DNA from: Xanthomonas euroxanthea
GTDB taxonomy: Bacteria > Pseudomonadota > Gammaproteobacteria > Xanthomonadales > Xanthomonadaceae
Length of the DNA stretch: 64,000 bases
NCBI RefSeq assembly: GCF_900476395.1
Contig: NZ_UIHB01000002.1
Coordinates: 310,001-374,000 of the forward strand
Direction: 5' to 3'
The notes under the pieces were generated by a model. The model saw only the letters and a list, made by a program, of their open reading frames with translations, did not search any database and was not told where the DNA came from. The position numbers were made by a program, and so were the translations under genes. Shown here piece by piece: positions 7,989 to 16,238 of the stretch. Each line of letters begins with the position of its first letter. Positions within the stretch are counted from its first letter, which is position 1.

Positions 7989-8190
7989 CAGAACTTCCTG
8001 ACAGCCTAAGCGGTGTCAGGCCTATAGGCCACGGAACGCCTGCAGCGCAACCTGACTTTGCCGGACGCGGGACCGATGGTCGCTCACCCCGCGTGACGCT
8101 TGAGCAGCGTCACGCCGGCACCCGGAACTGATTCCGCGCTGCCTTGGTGGATGCGTCTCAAGCAGTGCGACAAGGCTGCTGATACTCAAG
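7989..8190. repeat. Conserved non-coding segment shared by both elements, copy A
   Basis: This stretch (CAGAACTTCCTGACA, then a CCTGAC...TTGCCGGACG block and a GCTTGAGCAGCG block) is recognisably the same as 33355-33545, at the same relative place between integrase and radC. No reading frame is shared. It may be an element-specific regulatory RNA, a recombination site, or the remains of a lost gene. The rest of the 7822-8193 gap holds no supportable gene. Confidence 0.5.
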
Positions 8191-8193
8191 CCC

Positions 8194-8418
8194 ATGGACA
8201 GAGCCGAGCTTCGCCTTCACCTCGAACGCCTGGATGCAGCCGTTCCGACATTGCGGGCGTCGAGTCCTGATCGCCGCCACTTTTGGCGAGCTTTTACAGT
8301 CATGGCCGCTGCCATCGAGAGCAAGGCAGCGACGAGCGAAGACGCACAGTTCGTCGGCCGTCGGGCCGAGGAAATCTTGTCCTGGCACGGACTGGAAAAC
8401 ACCGAAAACCAAGTCTGA
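8194..8418 (+). CDS. Small conserved-looking protein upstream of radC
   Basis: A 74-residue ORF starting MDRAELRLHLERLDAAVP, with evenly charged, probably helical sequence and no signal peptide or membrane segment. The ribosome site is weak, but codon use fits the GC-rich neighbourhood. Function unknown; it could be spurious. Confidence 0.45.
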   Translation: MDRAELRLHLERLDAAVPTLRASSPDRRHFWRAFTVMAAAIESKAATSEDAQFVGRRAEEILSWHGLENTENQV

Positions 8419-8496
8419 GTTCATGAGTGTTGCCAAGGCCATCCCGATGGTTGCGTGCTTCTCGTGCGCAGTGATGCGTGCGTAAGGCAAGCAAAG

Positions 8497-8607
8497 CTAG
8501 GTAGTGGCTTCATCAATGGCTGCAAAACCCAGCCATAGCCTGCTGACAACGTCAGTCGCTTCGTCAATCCGCACGCCGTTTGGCCCGTAAGCCTTGTTGG
8601 CATGCAT
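8497..8607 (-). CDS. Possible 36-codon leader or gene fragment
   Basis: A leftward ORF begins MHANKAYGPNGVRIDEATD with a good ribosome site (GGTGGAGAAAACACC before the ATG) and stops after 36 codons. The strong translation start with so short a product suggests a truncated gene. The rest of the 8419-8819 gap is GC-rich with short inverted repeats, and I see no other gene in it. Confidence 0.35.
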   Translation of the reverse strand: MHANKAYGPNGVRIDEATDVVSRLWLGFAAIDEATT

Positions 8608-8819
8608 GGTGTTTTCTCCACCAGCGCTGGGCCTCTTAAAGGAAATCCTGGCTCCGCTGTCCCTACCCGCAAGGGCAGGCCTCCTCCTCGACGCTGACGC
8701 TCTGTTGCGGCCCTTCGCTGCGCGCCGCTTGCGCGGTGCTCACTCCCGGGTGCGGTCGGGCCGGACGCTTCGCCTGTCGGTTCCCACGAGGCGCACAACG
8801 CGCTGGTGGAGACAAACCG

Positions 8820-9299
8820 ATGAAGCGCACCCAAGACCGAGCAGTCCAGTATCAACTTCAGATGGACGAGGAGGGCATCTTGCTCGCAGCCGCCACCATC
8901 TTGGAACAGCGCCTTCAACGCCAAGGGCGGATTCACAGCCCCGAGCAGGCCGGCGACTACCTGGTTGCCCGCTGCGCACATCTGAGTCACGAAGTCTTCG
9001 GGGTCGTCTTCCTCGACACCAAGCATCACATCCTGGCCACCGAGCACCTCTTCAGCGGCACCATCGACGGGTGCGATGTCCACCCGCGAGTCGTGGCAAA
9101 GCGCGCTCTTGAGCTCAGCGCTGCCGCAGTCATCCTGTTTCACAATCACCCGAGCGGCAACCCGGAGCCCAGCGAAGCCGACCGCAGGGTCACCGAACGC
9201 CTGAAGCAGGCGCTGTCGCTTCTGGACATCCGCGTCCTCGACCACCTGGTCATCGGTGGACGGCAGCACGTCAGCCTGGCCAGTAGGGGGTGGGCATAG
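8820..9299 (+). CDS. radC: RadC-family JAB/MPN-domain protein
   Basis: A 159-residue protein with the full JAMM metal motif in LFHNHPSGNPEPSEADRRVT, preceded by VVFLDTKHHILATE and followed by LLDIRVLDHLVIGG. RadC-like proteins are common on integrative elements and plasmids. A role in DNA repair is not proven, and a metal-dependent hydrolase or antirestriction-type function has been suggested. The start at 8820 gives a normal-length mobile-element RadC. A decayed copy lies at the equivalent place in element B (34786-34915). Confidence 0.9.
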   Translation: MKRTQDRAVQYQLQMDEEGILLAAATILEQRLQRQGRIHSPEQAGDYLVARCAHLSHEVFGVVFLDTKHHILATEHLFSGTIDGCDVHPRVVAKRALELSAAAVILFHNHPSGNPEPSEADRRVTERLKQALSLLDIRVLDHLVIGGRQHVSLASRGWA

Positions 9300-9400
9300 C
9301 CCGCCCCCTCATACCTGTCCCTAGAAGCAGACGACAGCGGCAGTCCCGTGCTGCCGCTCCGAGGTTCACATCCACCAAGCCACGGCTCCTCTCAAAAGCC

Positions 9401-9817
9401 TTATTTCTTGCTCGGAATAAGGGCCACTACAAGCTTGGTCCCTTTGGGGAGTTCCGCGCGCAGTTGCGCTTCCATGACTCCATCTTTCAAGTTGAACCAA
9501 GGGTCCATGTAGCCGCCTGGAACCTTGAGCAGGTAGTGATAGCTCTTATATCTGACCCGGCTATGGATACACACGATGGTGCCACTGGGCAGCTTCGCGG
9601 GAGGGTTCCAGTCTGCAACGACCTTTACGTCTTTCTTGTAAAGAGCATTGGCTATCTCGTCTATCTCAAAGCCTTCCGGGTGGTCGTCTATTCCGCCTGA
9701 CTTTTCCTTCTCCAGTAAGCGCTTTGCCCGCTGGTATGGGATGTCCAAGATCGATGCCACGCAGGCAGCCGCACAACCCCATTCGTCTTCCTGCGATACA
9801 AGTTCGTATTTCCGCAT
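9401..9817 (-). CDS. Papain/C39-like cysteine peptidase
   Basis: A 138-residue protein from the ATG at 9817, which has an AGGA ribosome site. The N-terminus has the C39-type pattern Gln9...Cys15 (SQEDEWGCAAACVASIL), and His94 in SYHYLL and Asp105 in GGYMDPW complete a plausible triad. No transporter domain and no signal peptide. It is convergent with radC and divergent from the Imm11-like gene. It may be a standalone peptidase, a toxin without a secretion tag, or a processing factor. The context does not decide. Confidence 0.6.
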   Translation of the reverse strand: MRKYELVSQEDEWGCAAACVASILDIPYQRAKRLLEKEKSGGIDDHPEGFEIDEIANALYKKDVKVVADWNPPAKLPSGTIVCIHSRVRYKSYHYLLKVPGGYMDPWFNLKDGVMEAQLRAELPKGTKLVVALIPSKK

Positions 9818-9961
9818 GCGTCCTATCCTTGTCTGAAGTTGCTGCATTGTATGGCTATCCATACAGCTGGAAAGGGCCGCGCTCAGCTGTCCATGGCGAA
9901 GGGTAGGGCGGTAGACTCTTGGGCAGAGCAATGGGTTGACACCCATATGGAGACCGAACGC

Positions 9962-10603
9962 ATGGAAACGAAGACGATCAACGAACCCAAGGGCGGTGAG
10001 TTCTTCCAGTTACGTCCCGATGCCCGCAGAGGCGGAAAAGGCCACGGCGTGGTCTTCGAGAACGAGAAGGCATTGCTGTCGCCGCCGCGGCTCATCTTGA
10101 AGCCGGACGAGGGTGGGTTTCCGCCACTGCACGAGACTCCGCGCTTGGTCTACAACCCCAGCGAAGGGGAGTTGCCGCAGGACCTGGAGGGCGGCTTCAG
10201 TGGCTATTGGTTGGTCTCCGAACGGCTCCGCCAAGTGATGGAGTCTGTGGACGCAGATGCCTTCGTTTTCGCTGACGCCGACTATCGCCTGGCCGATGGC
10301 TCCAAGGGGCCGACGTTCTTCCTCTGCGATGTCGTTCGCACGTTGGATGCCTTGGACGAGGACGCGTCCGAACTCGACATCAAGATCAGCGATGACTATG
10401 AGGACGGAAAGTATTACAGCTTGGCCGGCGGGAGTCGTTTGGCTTTCAAGCGCGACGTGCTTGGAGATGCCCACGTTTTCAGGCTTCCCTTCCATGGCGG
10501 TGTTTTTTGCGATCGGGTGTTCAAGGACGCTGTTGAGGCAGCGGGGATTGGCACCGAAGGCCAGTCGGATGGCCTCTGGTTCTACGACGTAGTGAACCGT
10601 TGA
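9962..10603 (+). CDS. Imm11-like (DUF1629-type) immunity protein
   Basis: About 213 residues from the ATG at 9962, which has GGAG nine bases upstream (an in-frame ATG also lies at 9947). It has no signal peptide and is acidic. The central GYWLVSERLRQVMESV and DYRLADGSKGPTFFLCDVVRTLDALD segments match the layout of Imm11/DUF1629 proteins. It ends 35 bp before the XVIPCD effector gene on the same strand, the usual immunity-effector order. Being cytoplasmic, it should neutralise a toxin that acts in the cytoplasm, which fits the nuclease-like N-terminus of the next protein. Confidence 0.7.
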   Translation: METKTINEPKGGEFFQLRPDARRGGKGHGVVFENEKALLSPPRLILKPDEGGFPPLHETPRLVYNPSEGELPQDLEGGFSGYWLVSERLRQVMESVDADAFVFADADYRLADGSKGPTFFLCDVVRTLDALDEDASELDIKISDDYEDGKYYSLAGGSRLAFKRDVLGDAHVFRLPFHGGVFCDRVFKDAVEAAGIGTEGQSDGLWFYDVVNR

Positions 10604-10638
10604 CGCGAGCCGCAAGCCAACAGGAAGGAGCCTGAGTC

Positions 10639-13230
10639 ATGCCGAACTATCGGACGCTTTTTCAAGATCATCACAACATCGAACAGCAGACGCTCAAGAA
10701 CAGCGAGTTGCTGGCGAAGCTTCAAGAGACGGGTCGGTTCGACATTCACGCCCCGGAGAATCGCCTGTTCTTGCCGTCCGATCCGCAGTTCGCGCAGGCG
10801 TTGGACATTACGCCGCACAGCGGCGGACCTCTTGGTGCCTACCAAGATGGCGTGATTGAGCGCTTGGACGACCTCCAGGCGACTCGGGATGGTCGCGCCG
10901 CCTTGCGTGGTGACCCTGAAGCATTGGATCGCATTGCCCAGCGTGTGGAGCAATTGCGCGACACCATCAAGGTCGGCTTGATCAATGGCGACTTGAACAC
11001 CAACACGCCAGTGGGGCTTTCGCCCTCACAGGCGAGCGCGAAAGTGCAGAACTTTTTCCGGGACACCCCGGGCTATCACGAAGCCCACGCTACACAAATC
11101 GATGCCCTGAAAGGCTTCACTGGAGTGGATCACGGCTGGGGAGGCGTGGCGAACTCTGAGTCCCGCATTGTCACCGCGCTCGATCAGATCCAGGTCAGCA
11201 GCACGGCCATTGCGCGTGGAGGGAATCCAACGCTGCAACGAAGTGGGCTCTCGGTTGCCATCGCCAATGCCCATCACGACGGACGTGTGGTGCTGTCAGA
11301 GCAGGGCATCCTCAAGGTTGAGCAAACCTTGGGTGAGGAAGCTGCACAAAACATCCGTGTGCCGCGCGGGCAGCGCGGTGATGTCGCCATGCAGCTTTTG
11401 ATGGGAGAGGCCTCTGCTCGGGGCCTGACGCGTGCCGGCGGGCTTCTGACCACCGGCGCGGATGCCGTCATGACCGCGCGCATGGCGTCCGCGCTGATGG
11501 AGCAGGGCAACACGACGGCCGCCCAGTCGGAGGTGCAGCACGCCATTGCGCGCAACGCGGGCGGCTGGGCTGGTGGTGCGTCCACGGCAGCGGCGCTGGG
11601 CAGCAGCGGAGGCTTTGTGCCCGCGGCTCTGGTGGTTGGCGACGCGGTCCTGATGAGCAAGGCCTTCGACAAAAGCGCTGACTTGTTGGACAGCCGCGCC
11701 ATTTACAACCAGACCGACAAGGCCGGGGTGGAGTGGCAGTTCAACGGACGGGATTGGCAGCGCCAAGGCGCTTTCGAGCGCGGGGCCGATGGACGAGACA
11801 CTCCTAGTCAGGCCCCAGTGGGGGCCAGCTACGCCAAGTCCCAGGAACTGGGCGCGGTGGCGAACGCCAAAGCAGCCGAGTTGGCGCTGGGCAAGGCACC
11901 GCCGCCGCAGGATCCGTTCAATCTCCCGGCCAAGCCTGGCGACCAGACGGGACTGGACAACCAGAACTGGCAGCGCAATCCGACTACCGAGTCCTGGGAA
12001 CGCCAGGTCAAGACCGGCGTGGCGGGTCCCAACGACCACGGTGTTTACGAGCCTCAGGCCGCTACCCCGGCGCAGGCGCAGCGTTTGAACCAGGAATCCT
12101 TGGCTCGGATTGAGAACAACATTTCCACTGGTCGCGAGGCCATCGCCCAGGCCTATCTGGAAAACCATGCCGCTCAGCGGTCACAGGATTACGGAGTGGT
12201 GGTGCCGGCGGCAGTGGAAAGCGCCCGGGCCAAGCCCGACCAGGTCCAGGGCCATAACGGCGAGCTCTACCAGCGAAACGACACCGGACAATGGGTGGGC
12301 AAGGACGGGGTAGCTAGCGGCAACTTGGCCGTGGAGCTGGAGCTGACAAACCAGATGCGCCAGCCTTCGCTGGAGCGTGCCCAGGAGACCCTGACAGCCA
12401 TCCAGTCGCGGCCAGCACCCACGCTGGCGCAGATGGAGCACAGCGAGCTCTTGCATCGCTACCGGGCCGCTGGCATCGACCTCAACGTCCAGGAGAACAA
12501 CCTGCAGGCTGTGGAGCTGGCCACCCAGCGGACAAAGGAGGCCGCCGGGCTCACCGGCCCCACGATGCAACAACTCCAGCGCGACGAGCAGGGCAACTAC
12601 GGCTACGACAGCCCCGTTGCCCACTTCCAGGTCGGGAAGGACGGGGTGGCCCATCAGGTCGCGGTGACCACGTCAGAAGAGCTCCGCCAGGCGAAGGCCG
12701 AGCTGGGCCAACCCGCCATGGTCCACGTGCCGACGCTGGGCGCGGTGTCGGTGACCGGGCCGGGTCGGAGCAAGGAAGAGGTCGAACCGGCGCTGGAGAA
12801 GGCAGCGGCTGGTCCGCTACTGGCAGACAACCCCGCGCACCCGGACCACACCACTTACGACCAGATCCATTCCTGGGTGCGCGGCACGGGCAACTGGAAC
12901 GATGAAGAGAGCAAGAACGTCACTGCCTCGCTCTACAAGCAGCAGACTGAAGACCCGTTGCTGAAGCGAGTGGACCAGGTCACCGGGGGGCTAGGCCGAG
13001 ACGGGGCACACAATGTCTTTGCGGTCTACGCGCCACATGGGATGGGAGTCGCGCCAATGTTTCATGCCCATGTCGATGGCCGCCAAGCCGCGCAAGAACC
13101 GGCGCAACAGAACCTTCAGCAAGCCGAGGCCATTCAGCAGACCCAGGTCCGCCAGCAGGCGATGGAGCAGACGCAGCAGCAAAACGTCCAGCAAGAGCAA
13201 GGGCCACGAATGACCATGGGTGGGCCCTGA
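10639..13230 (+). CDS. X-T4SS effector with AHH-type nuclease domain and XVIPCD
   Basis: An 863-residue protein with toxin features at the N-terminus and secretion signal at the C-terminus. Residues 1-80 resemble an AHH-family HNH nuclease: His11-His12 in FQDHHNIEQ, Asn41 in HAPENRLFLPSD, and His60 in ITPHSGGPLGAYQDGV. The middle is low-complexity and helical with a Gly/Ala-rich hydrophobic stretch near residues 300-345. Residues from about 725 form an XVIPCD (ADNPAHPDHTTY, IHSWVRGTGNW, QVTGGLGRDGAHNVFAVY) with a Gln-rich tail, the signal that docks on the VirD4 coupling protein. An Imm11-like gene lies directly upstream. DNase activity is inferred. Confidence 0.88.
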   Translation: MPNYRTLFQDHHNIEQQTLKNSELLAKLQETGRFDIHAPENRLFLPSDPQFAQALDITPHSGGPLGAYQDGVIERLDDLQATRDGRAALRGDPEALDRIAQRVEQLRDTIKVGLINGDLNTNTPVGLSPSQASAKVQNFFRDTPGYHEAHATQIDALKGFTGVDHGWGGVANSESRIVTALDQIQVSSTAIARGGNPTLQRSGLSVAIANAHHDGRVVLSEQGILKVEQTLGEEAAQNIRVPRGQRGDVAMQLLMGEASARGLTRAGGLLTTGADAVMTARMASALMEQGNTTAAQSEVQHAIARNAGGWAGGASTAAALGSSGGFVPAALVVGDAVLMSKAFDKSADLLDSRAIYNQTDKAGVEWQFNGRDWQRQGAFERGADGRDTPSQAPVGASYAKSQELGAVANAKAAELALGKAPPPQDPFNLPAKPGDQTGLDNQNWQRNPTTESWERQVKTGVAGPNDHGVYEPQAATPAQAQRLNQESLARIENNISTGREAIAQAYLENHAAQRSQDYGVVVPAAVESARAKPDQVQGHNGELYQRNDTGQWVGKDGVASGNLAVELELTNQMRQPSLERAQETLTAIQSRPAPTLAQMEHSELLHRYRAAGIDLNVQENNLQAVELATQRTKEAAGLTGPTMQQLQRDEQGNYGYDSPVAHFQVGKDGVAHQVAVTTSEELRQAKAELGQPAMVHVPTLGAVSVTGPGRSKEEVEPALEKAAAGPLLADNPAHPDHTTYDQIHSWVRGTGNWNDEESKNVTASLYKQQTEDPLLKRVDQVTGGLGRDGAHNVFAVYAPHGMGVAPMFHAHVDGRQAAQEPAQQNLQQAEAIQQTQVRQQAMEQTQQQNVQQEQGPRMTMGGP

Positions 13231-13325
13231 TGTCGCTCTTCGGCATGGCATGTCCGATGGAAAACGAGGAAGTGCATTTGAGCGATACCAAAACGGCGCT
13301 ATGAAATCGGTCACTCCACTTTTGT

Positions 13326-13928
13326 ATGCCTGATTCCACCTTAGACCGTTCTACGCTGGTCGACAGTGCTCACGTCCGAAGCCTCAACCAGTGGGTCCGA
13401 GGCCAATGCCAGCGTGGTCGAGCGCTGCCGTTTTTCGACCCGTTGGATGGGGGCGAAAGGGCTCGGGTGATGGTGTTGCTGGAAAGCCCCGCTCGCCATG
13501 CCGCCACGCCGCGCTTTGTGTCGCGCGACAACCCGGTTCCTGCGCAGAGGAACTTGAAACGCTTTCTCGAAGAGGCGGCGTTGCCGCGGAACGAGACTCT
13601 CCTTTGGAACGCAGTGCCATGGCTGCCATGGGCAGGGGAGGCTAAGAAACCACTTAAGAAGGCAGATCTTCAGGATGGGACGATGATGCTCCTGGACGTG
13701 CTTTCCCGCCTTCCAAGGCTTCACGCCATCGTCTTTGCGGGGCGAGTCGCCCAGCAGTGCATGCCCAGTGTCAGGGAGAGCTTCCCTCTGTTGGCCCTCT
13801 TCGGCATGCCTCACCCCAGCCCGCTGTCGGTCTGCACCAGCCCCGAGGTTACCAAGCGCATCTTGTCCGTCCTGAGCGAAGCCAAGCGCTCGCTTCAGAC
13901 TGTTCCCGCTGCCCCACGCGAAGGGTGA
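13326..13928 (+). CDS. Uracil-DNA-glycosylase superfamily protein
   Basis: A 200-residue protein with the two UDG-fold landmarks in the right order: RVMVLLESPAR near residue 50 and FGMPHPSPLS near residue 160, with a WNAVPW segment between. It is shorter and more divergent than housekeeping Ung, resembling the many uncharacterised UDG-like proteins on mobile elements. It may remove or bind uracil or modified bases. It lies between the effector and the exporter gene. Confidence 0.7.
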   Translation: MPDSTLDRSTLVDSAHVRSLNQWVRGQCQRGRALPFFDPLDGGERARVMVLLESPARHAATPRFVSRDNPVPAQRNLKRFLEEAALPRNETLLWNAVPWLPWAGEAKKPLKKADLQDGTMMLLDVLSRLPRLHAIVFAGRVAQQCMPSVRESFPLLALFGMPHPSPLSVCTSPEVTKRILSVLSEAKRSLQTVPAAPREG

Positions 13929-13929
13929 A

Positions 13930-15093
13930 TCAACTCCCCTTATTGAGCGAAGCGATGCAGGGAGAAACGAACAGGTTTCCCCGGTAAGCGCCGGCCAGTG
14001 TCTTGGCAAAGACGATGGCCCACATGACGGCCAACAACCCGACCAGCGCCGTGCCCAGAACTTCGAAGAAGCTCAGGTGAAGCGTGGCCCCGAGGCGCAA
14101 TGTCGTCACCGCATACACGCCCAGCGGGAAGGTGAACCCCCACCAGCCGAGGTTGAACGGGATGCCGTTTCGGAGGTAGCGCACGGTGATGAGCATGGCC
14201 AGCACCATCCACCACAATCCCAATCCCCAAAACAACAACCCGCTGATGAGGCCAAATCCCGCCGCCATGCTTCCTGCCGACTCGAGGCCTTGGGCAGCCA
14301 GGATGGCAGGGGCATCCGTGCCCAGCACCAGCATCCCCAGTGCGCCGGTTCCGATGGGGCCCAGCGACAGCCAACTGGACGCGGCCATGCTTTCGTGCGG
14401 CAACTTGTGCAGCGCCATGCGCAACAACAAGATAACCAAGATGCTCAAGGCCACCGGAACCGAATATGCCCACAGCACGTAGCTGGTGATCAGCACATGG
14501 TATTGGCTTGCGGCGTCCGTGAGGTGGGGAGCCAGCAGCCCACCACTTGCGGCCGCGACCTCGGCCGCCACCACCGGCAACAGCCAAACGGCGGTCATCT
14601 GGTCGATGCTGTGCTGTTGGCGCGTGAACATCATAAAGGGGATCAGCACCCCGCAGGCCAACGACATGGCCACATCGACCCACCAGAGCGTCTCCGCCAA
14701 CGGAAGCACATCCGCTCCCCACCTAGGCAGGCCGTAGAGAAGCAAGCCATTGATGATGGTGGCCAGCCCCATGGGAATGGTCCCAAAGAACATGGAAACG
14801 GTGGAATGGCCAAAGATCTGCTTGGCCTCGTTGAAAAACAGCAGCCAACGGCTGGCGTAGAGCGTGCTGAACAAAATGAAGAGCCCGATGTTGAAGCACC
14901 ACAATGCTTCGCCAACGGCCTTGGCCCACGGGGACGGGAAGGGAAGTTGGCCCAAGGCCAGCGCCAGGATGCCGGTGCCCATGGTCGCGGCAAACCAGTT
15001 CGGCGTGAACTGCCGGATGGCTTCGCGAGGGTTGGAAAGAGCGGCCAGGGGCCGGTGCCCGCCCATGATGGCCATCAGTTTGCTTTCGCTCAT
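13930..15093 (-). CDS. TDT-family transporter (TehA/SLAC1-like)
   Basis: A 387-residue polytopic membrane protein with about ten hydrophobic segments, beginning with FTPNWFAATMGTGILALAL, the typical N-terminal signature of the tellurite-resistance/dicarboxylate (TDT) family that includes sulfite exporters. It is divergent from a LysR gene with a short shared promoter region, so it is probably controlled by it. The substrate cannot be read from the sequence. The transporter, regulator and beta-propeller gene look like passengers not related to transfer. Confidence 0.85.
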   Translation of the reverse strand: MSESKLMAIMGGHRPLAALSNPREAIRQFTPNWFAATMGTGILALALGQLPFPSPWAKAVGEALWCFNIGLFILFSTLYASRWLLFFNEAKQIFGHSTVSMFFGTIPMGLATIINGLLLYGLPRWGADVLPLAETLWWVDVAMSLACGVLIPFMMFTRQQHSIDQMTAVWLLPVVAAEVAAASGGLLAPHLTDAASQYHVLITSYVLWAYSVPVALSILVILLLRMALHKLPHESMAASSWLSLGPIGTGALGMLVLGTDAPAILAAQGLESAGSMAAGFGLISGLLFWGLGLWWMVLAMLITVRYLRNGIPFNLGWWGFTFPLGVYAVTTLRLGATLHLSFFEVLGTALVGLLAVMWAIVFAKTLAGAYRGNLFVSPCIASLNKGS

Positions 15094-15161
15094 TGCAGCA
15101 GCCTCCAGCGGGGCGTTGGGAACGAGCAGAGTCTAGGGCGGCTTCTAATATCTGTAAAACG

Positions 15162-15183
15162 GGTAATCTTGGTAAGAGTTACC
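15162..15183. promoter_or_regulatory. Candidate LysR operator
   Basis: In the 106-bp divergent gap, GGTAA (15162-15166) is inverted as TTACC (15179-15183) with 12 bp between, and another GGTAA lies inside at 15171. Spaced dyads of this kind are typical LysR-type sites, and the position lets it act on both the transporter gene and the regulator gene. Confidence 0.4.
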
Positions 15184-15199
15184 TGTTTGGTGGATTGAA

Positions 15200-16117
15200 A
15201 TGAAGGTCAGCCTCCGTCAGCTCCAAATCTTTTGCGCCGTGGCCGAGCATGGCAGCACCACTGGCGGCGGCGCCGCGGTGGCGCTTTCGCAGTCGGCCAC
15301 GAGCGCTGCGCTCAACGAGTTGGAGAGCGTGCTGGAAACGCGGTTGTTCGACCGAGTCGGCAAGCGGTTGCTGCTCAATGCCGAAGGCGAACGCCTGCTG
15401 CCGCAGGCACGGCAACTGCTCGACGGCGCACGCCAGATTGAAACCAGCTACCGCCCCGGCGCTTCAGATCGTCCGGTTCGCCTGCGGATCGGCTGCAGCA
15501 CGACCATCGGCAACTACGTCTTGCCCCGTTTGCTTGCCGACTTGCGCAAGTCGTCCCCGCACGTTCACGTGGACGCCGACGTGGCCAACAACGCCGCGAT
15601 TGCGCGAAAGGTCGCCGACTTCCAACTCGACATGGGGCTCCTGGAAGGCCCTTCTCATCTTCCGGAACTTCATGCCGAGCCCTGGTTGACGGACGAACTG
15701 CTGATCGTCGCGGGGGCCCAGCATCCGCTGGCCAAGGCCTCGAAAGTCACCAAGGCGGACCTGCGCCAGGCCGACTGGCTGCTGCGAGAGCAAGGGTCTG
15801 GCACCCGGGAGGAAGTCGAGGCGCTTCTATTGCGCCATCTCAATGACCTGGCCAACACGCAGCAGATCGGCAGCTCCGAGGCCATCAAAAACACGCTGGT
15901 CCAGGGAATCGGCGTCAGTTGCCTCTCCCGTTGGGTGGTGAGCGACTTGCTGTCTTCCGGGCGACTGGTGGCCCTTGAGCGCGTGCTTCCCCCGTTGGCC
16001 CGCCAGTTCTACTTGGTCAAGCACCACGACAAGTTCATCTCTCAGGGGTTGGCCGGGGCTTGGGAACAGTGCCTGGAAATGGGGCGAGACCTCAAAAAGA
16101 AGATACCTAAAAAATAG
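15200..16117 (+). CDS. LysR-type transcriptional regulator
   Basis: A 305-residue LTTR. The winged HTH spans about residues 1-60 (LRQLQIFCAVAEHGSTT, ALSQSATSAALNELES, LFDRVGKRLLL), followed by a linker helix and a substrate-binding domain beginning RLRIGCSTTIGNYVLP. It is divergent from the TDT exporter and probably regulates it and itself in response to the exported anion. The ATG at 15200 is followed directly by the canonical LTTR N-terminus. Confidence 0.9.
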   Translation: MKVSLRQLQIFCAVAEHGSTTGGGAAVALSQSATSAALNELESVLETRLFDRVGKRLLLNAEGERLLPQARQLLDGARQIETSYRPGASDRPVRLRIGCSTTIGNYVLPRLLADLRKSSPHVHVDADVANNAAIARKVADFQLDMGLLEGPSHLPELHAEPWLTDELLIVAGAQHPLAKASKVTKADLRQADWLLREQGSGTREEVEALLLRHLNDLANTQQIGSSEAIKNTLVQGIGVSCLSRWVVSDLLSSGRLVALERVLPPLARQFYLVKHHDKFISQGLAGAWEQCLEMGRDLKKKIPKK

Positions 16118-16238
16118 GTCGGTGAAACACGAATAATTTGTTTTGCTTCTTCGTCGCCATCGGCCAGAGTAGTGAGGTCCAGCAGATTGCTGCGATGAGA
16201 ACGATCACGCGCGCAGTCGCGCAGAACCGGAGGATGCG

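Noticed and set aside
8421-9269. Long leftward ORF opposite radC
   Set aside because: It is a GC-driven shadow of radC and its upstream region; the plus-strand frame has the full JAMM motif.
14077-15198. Long rightward ORF opposite the TDT exporter gene
   Set aside because: Very rich in Gln, Arg, His and Gly, as expected from antisense of a membrane protein gene in GC-rich DNA; no domain visible.
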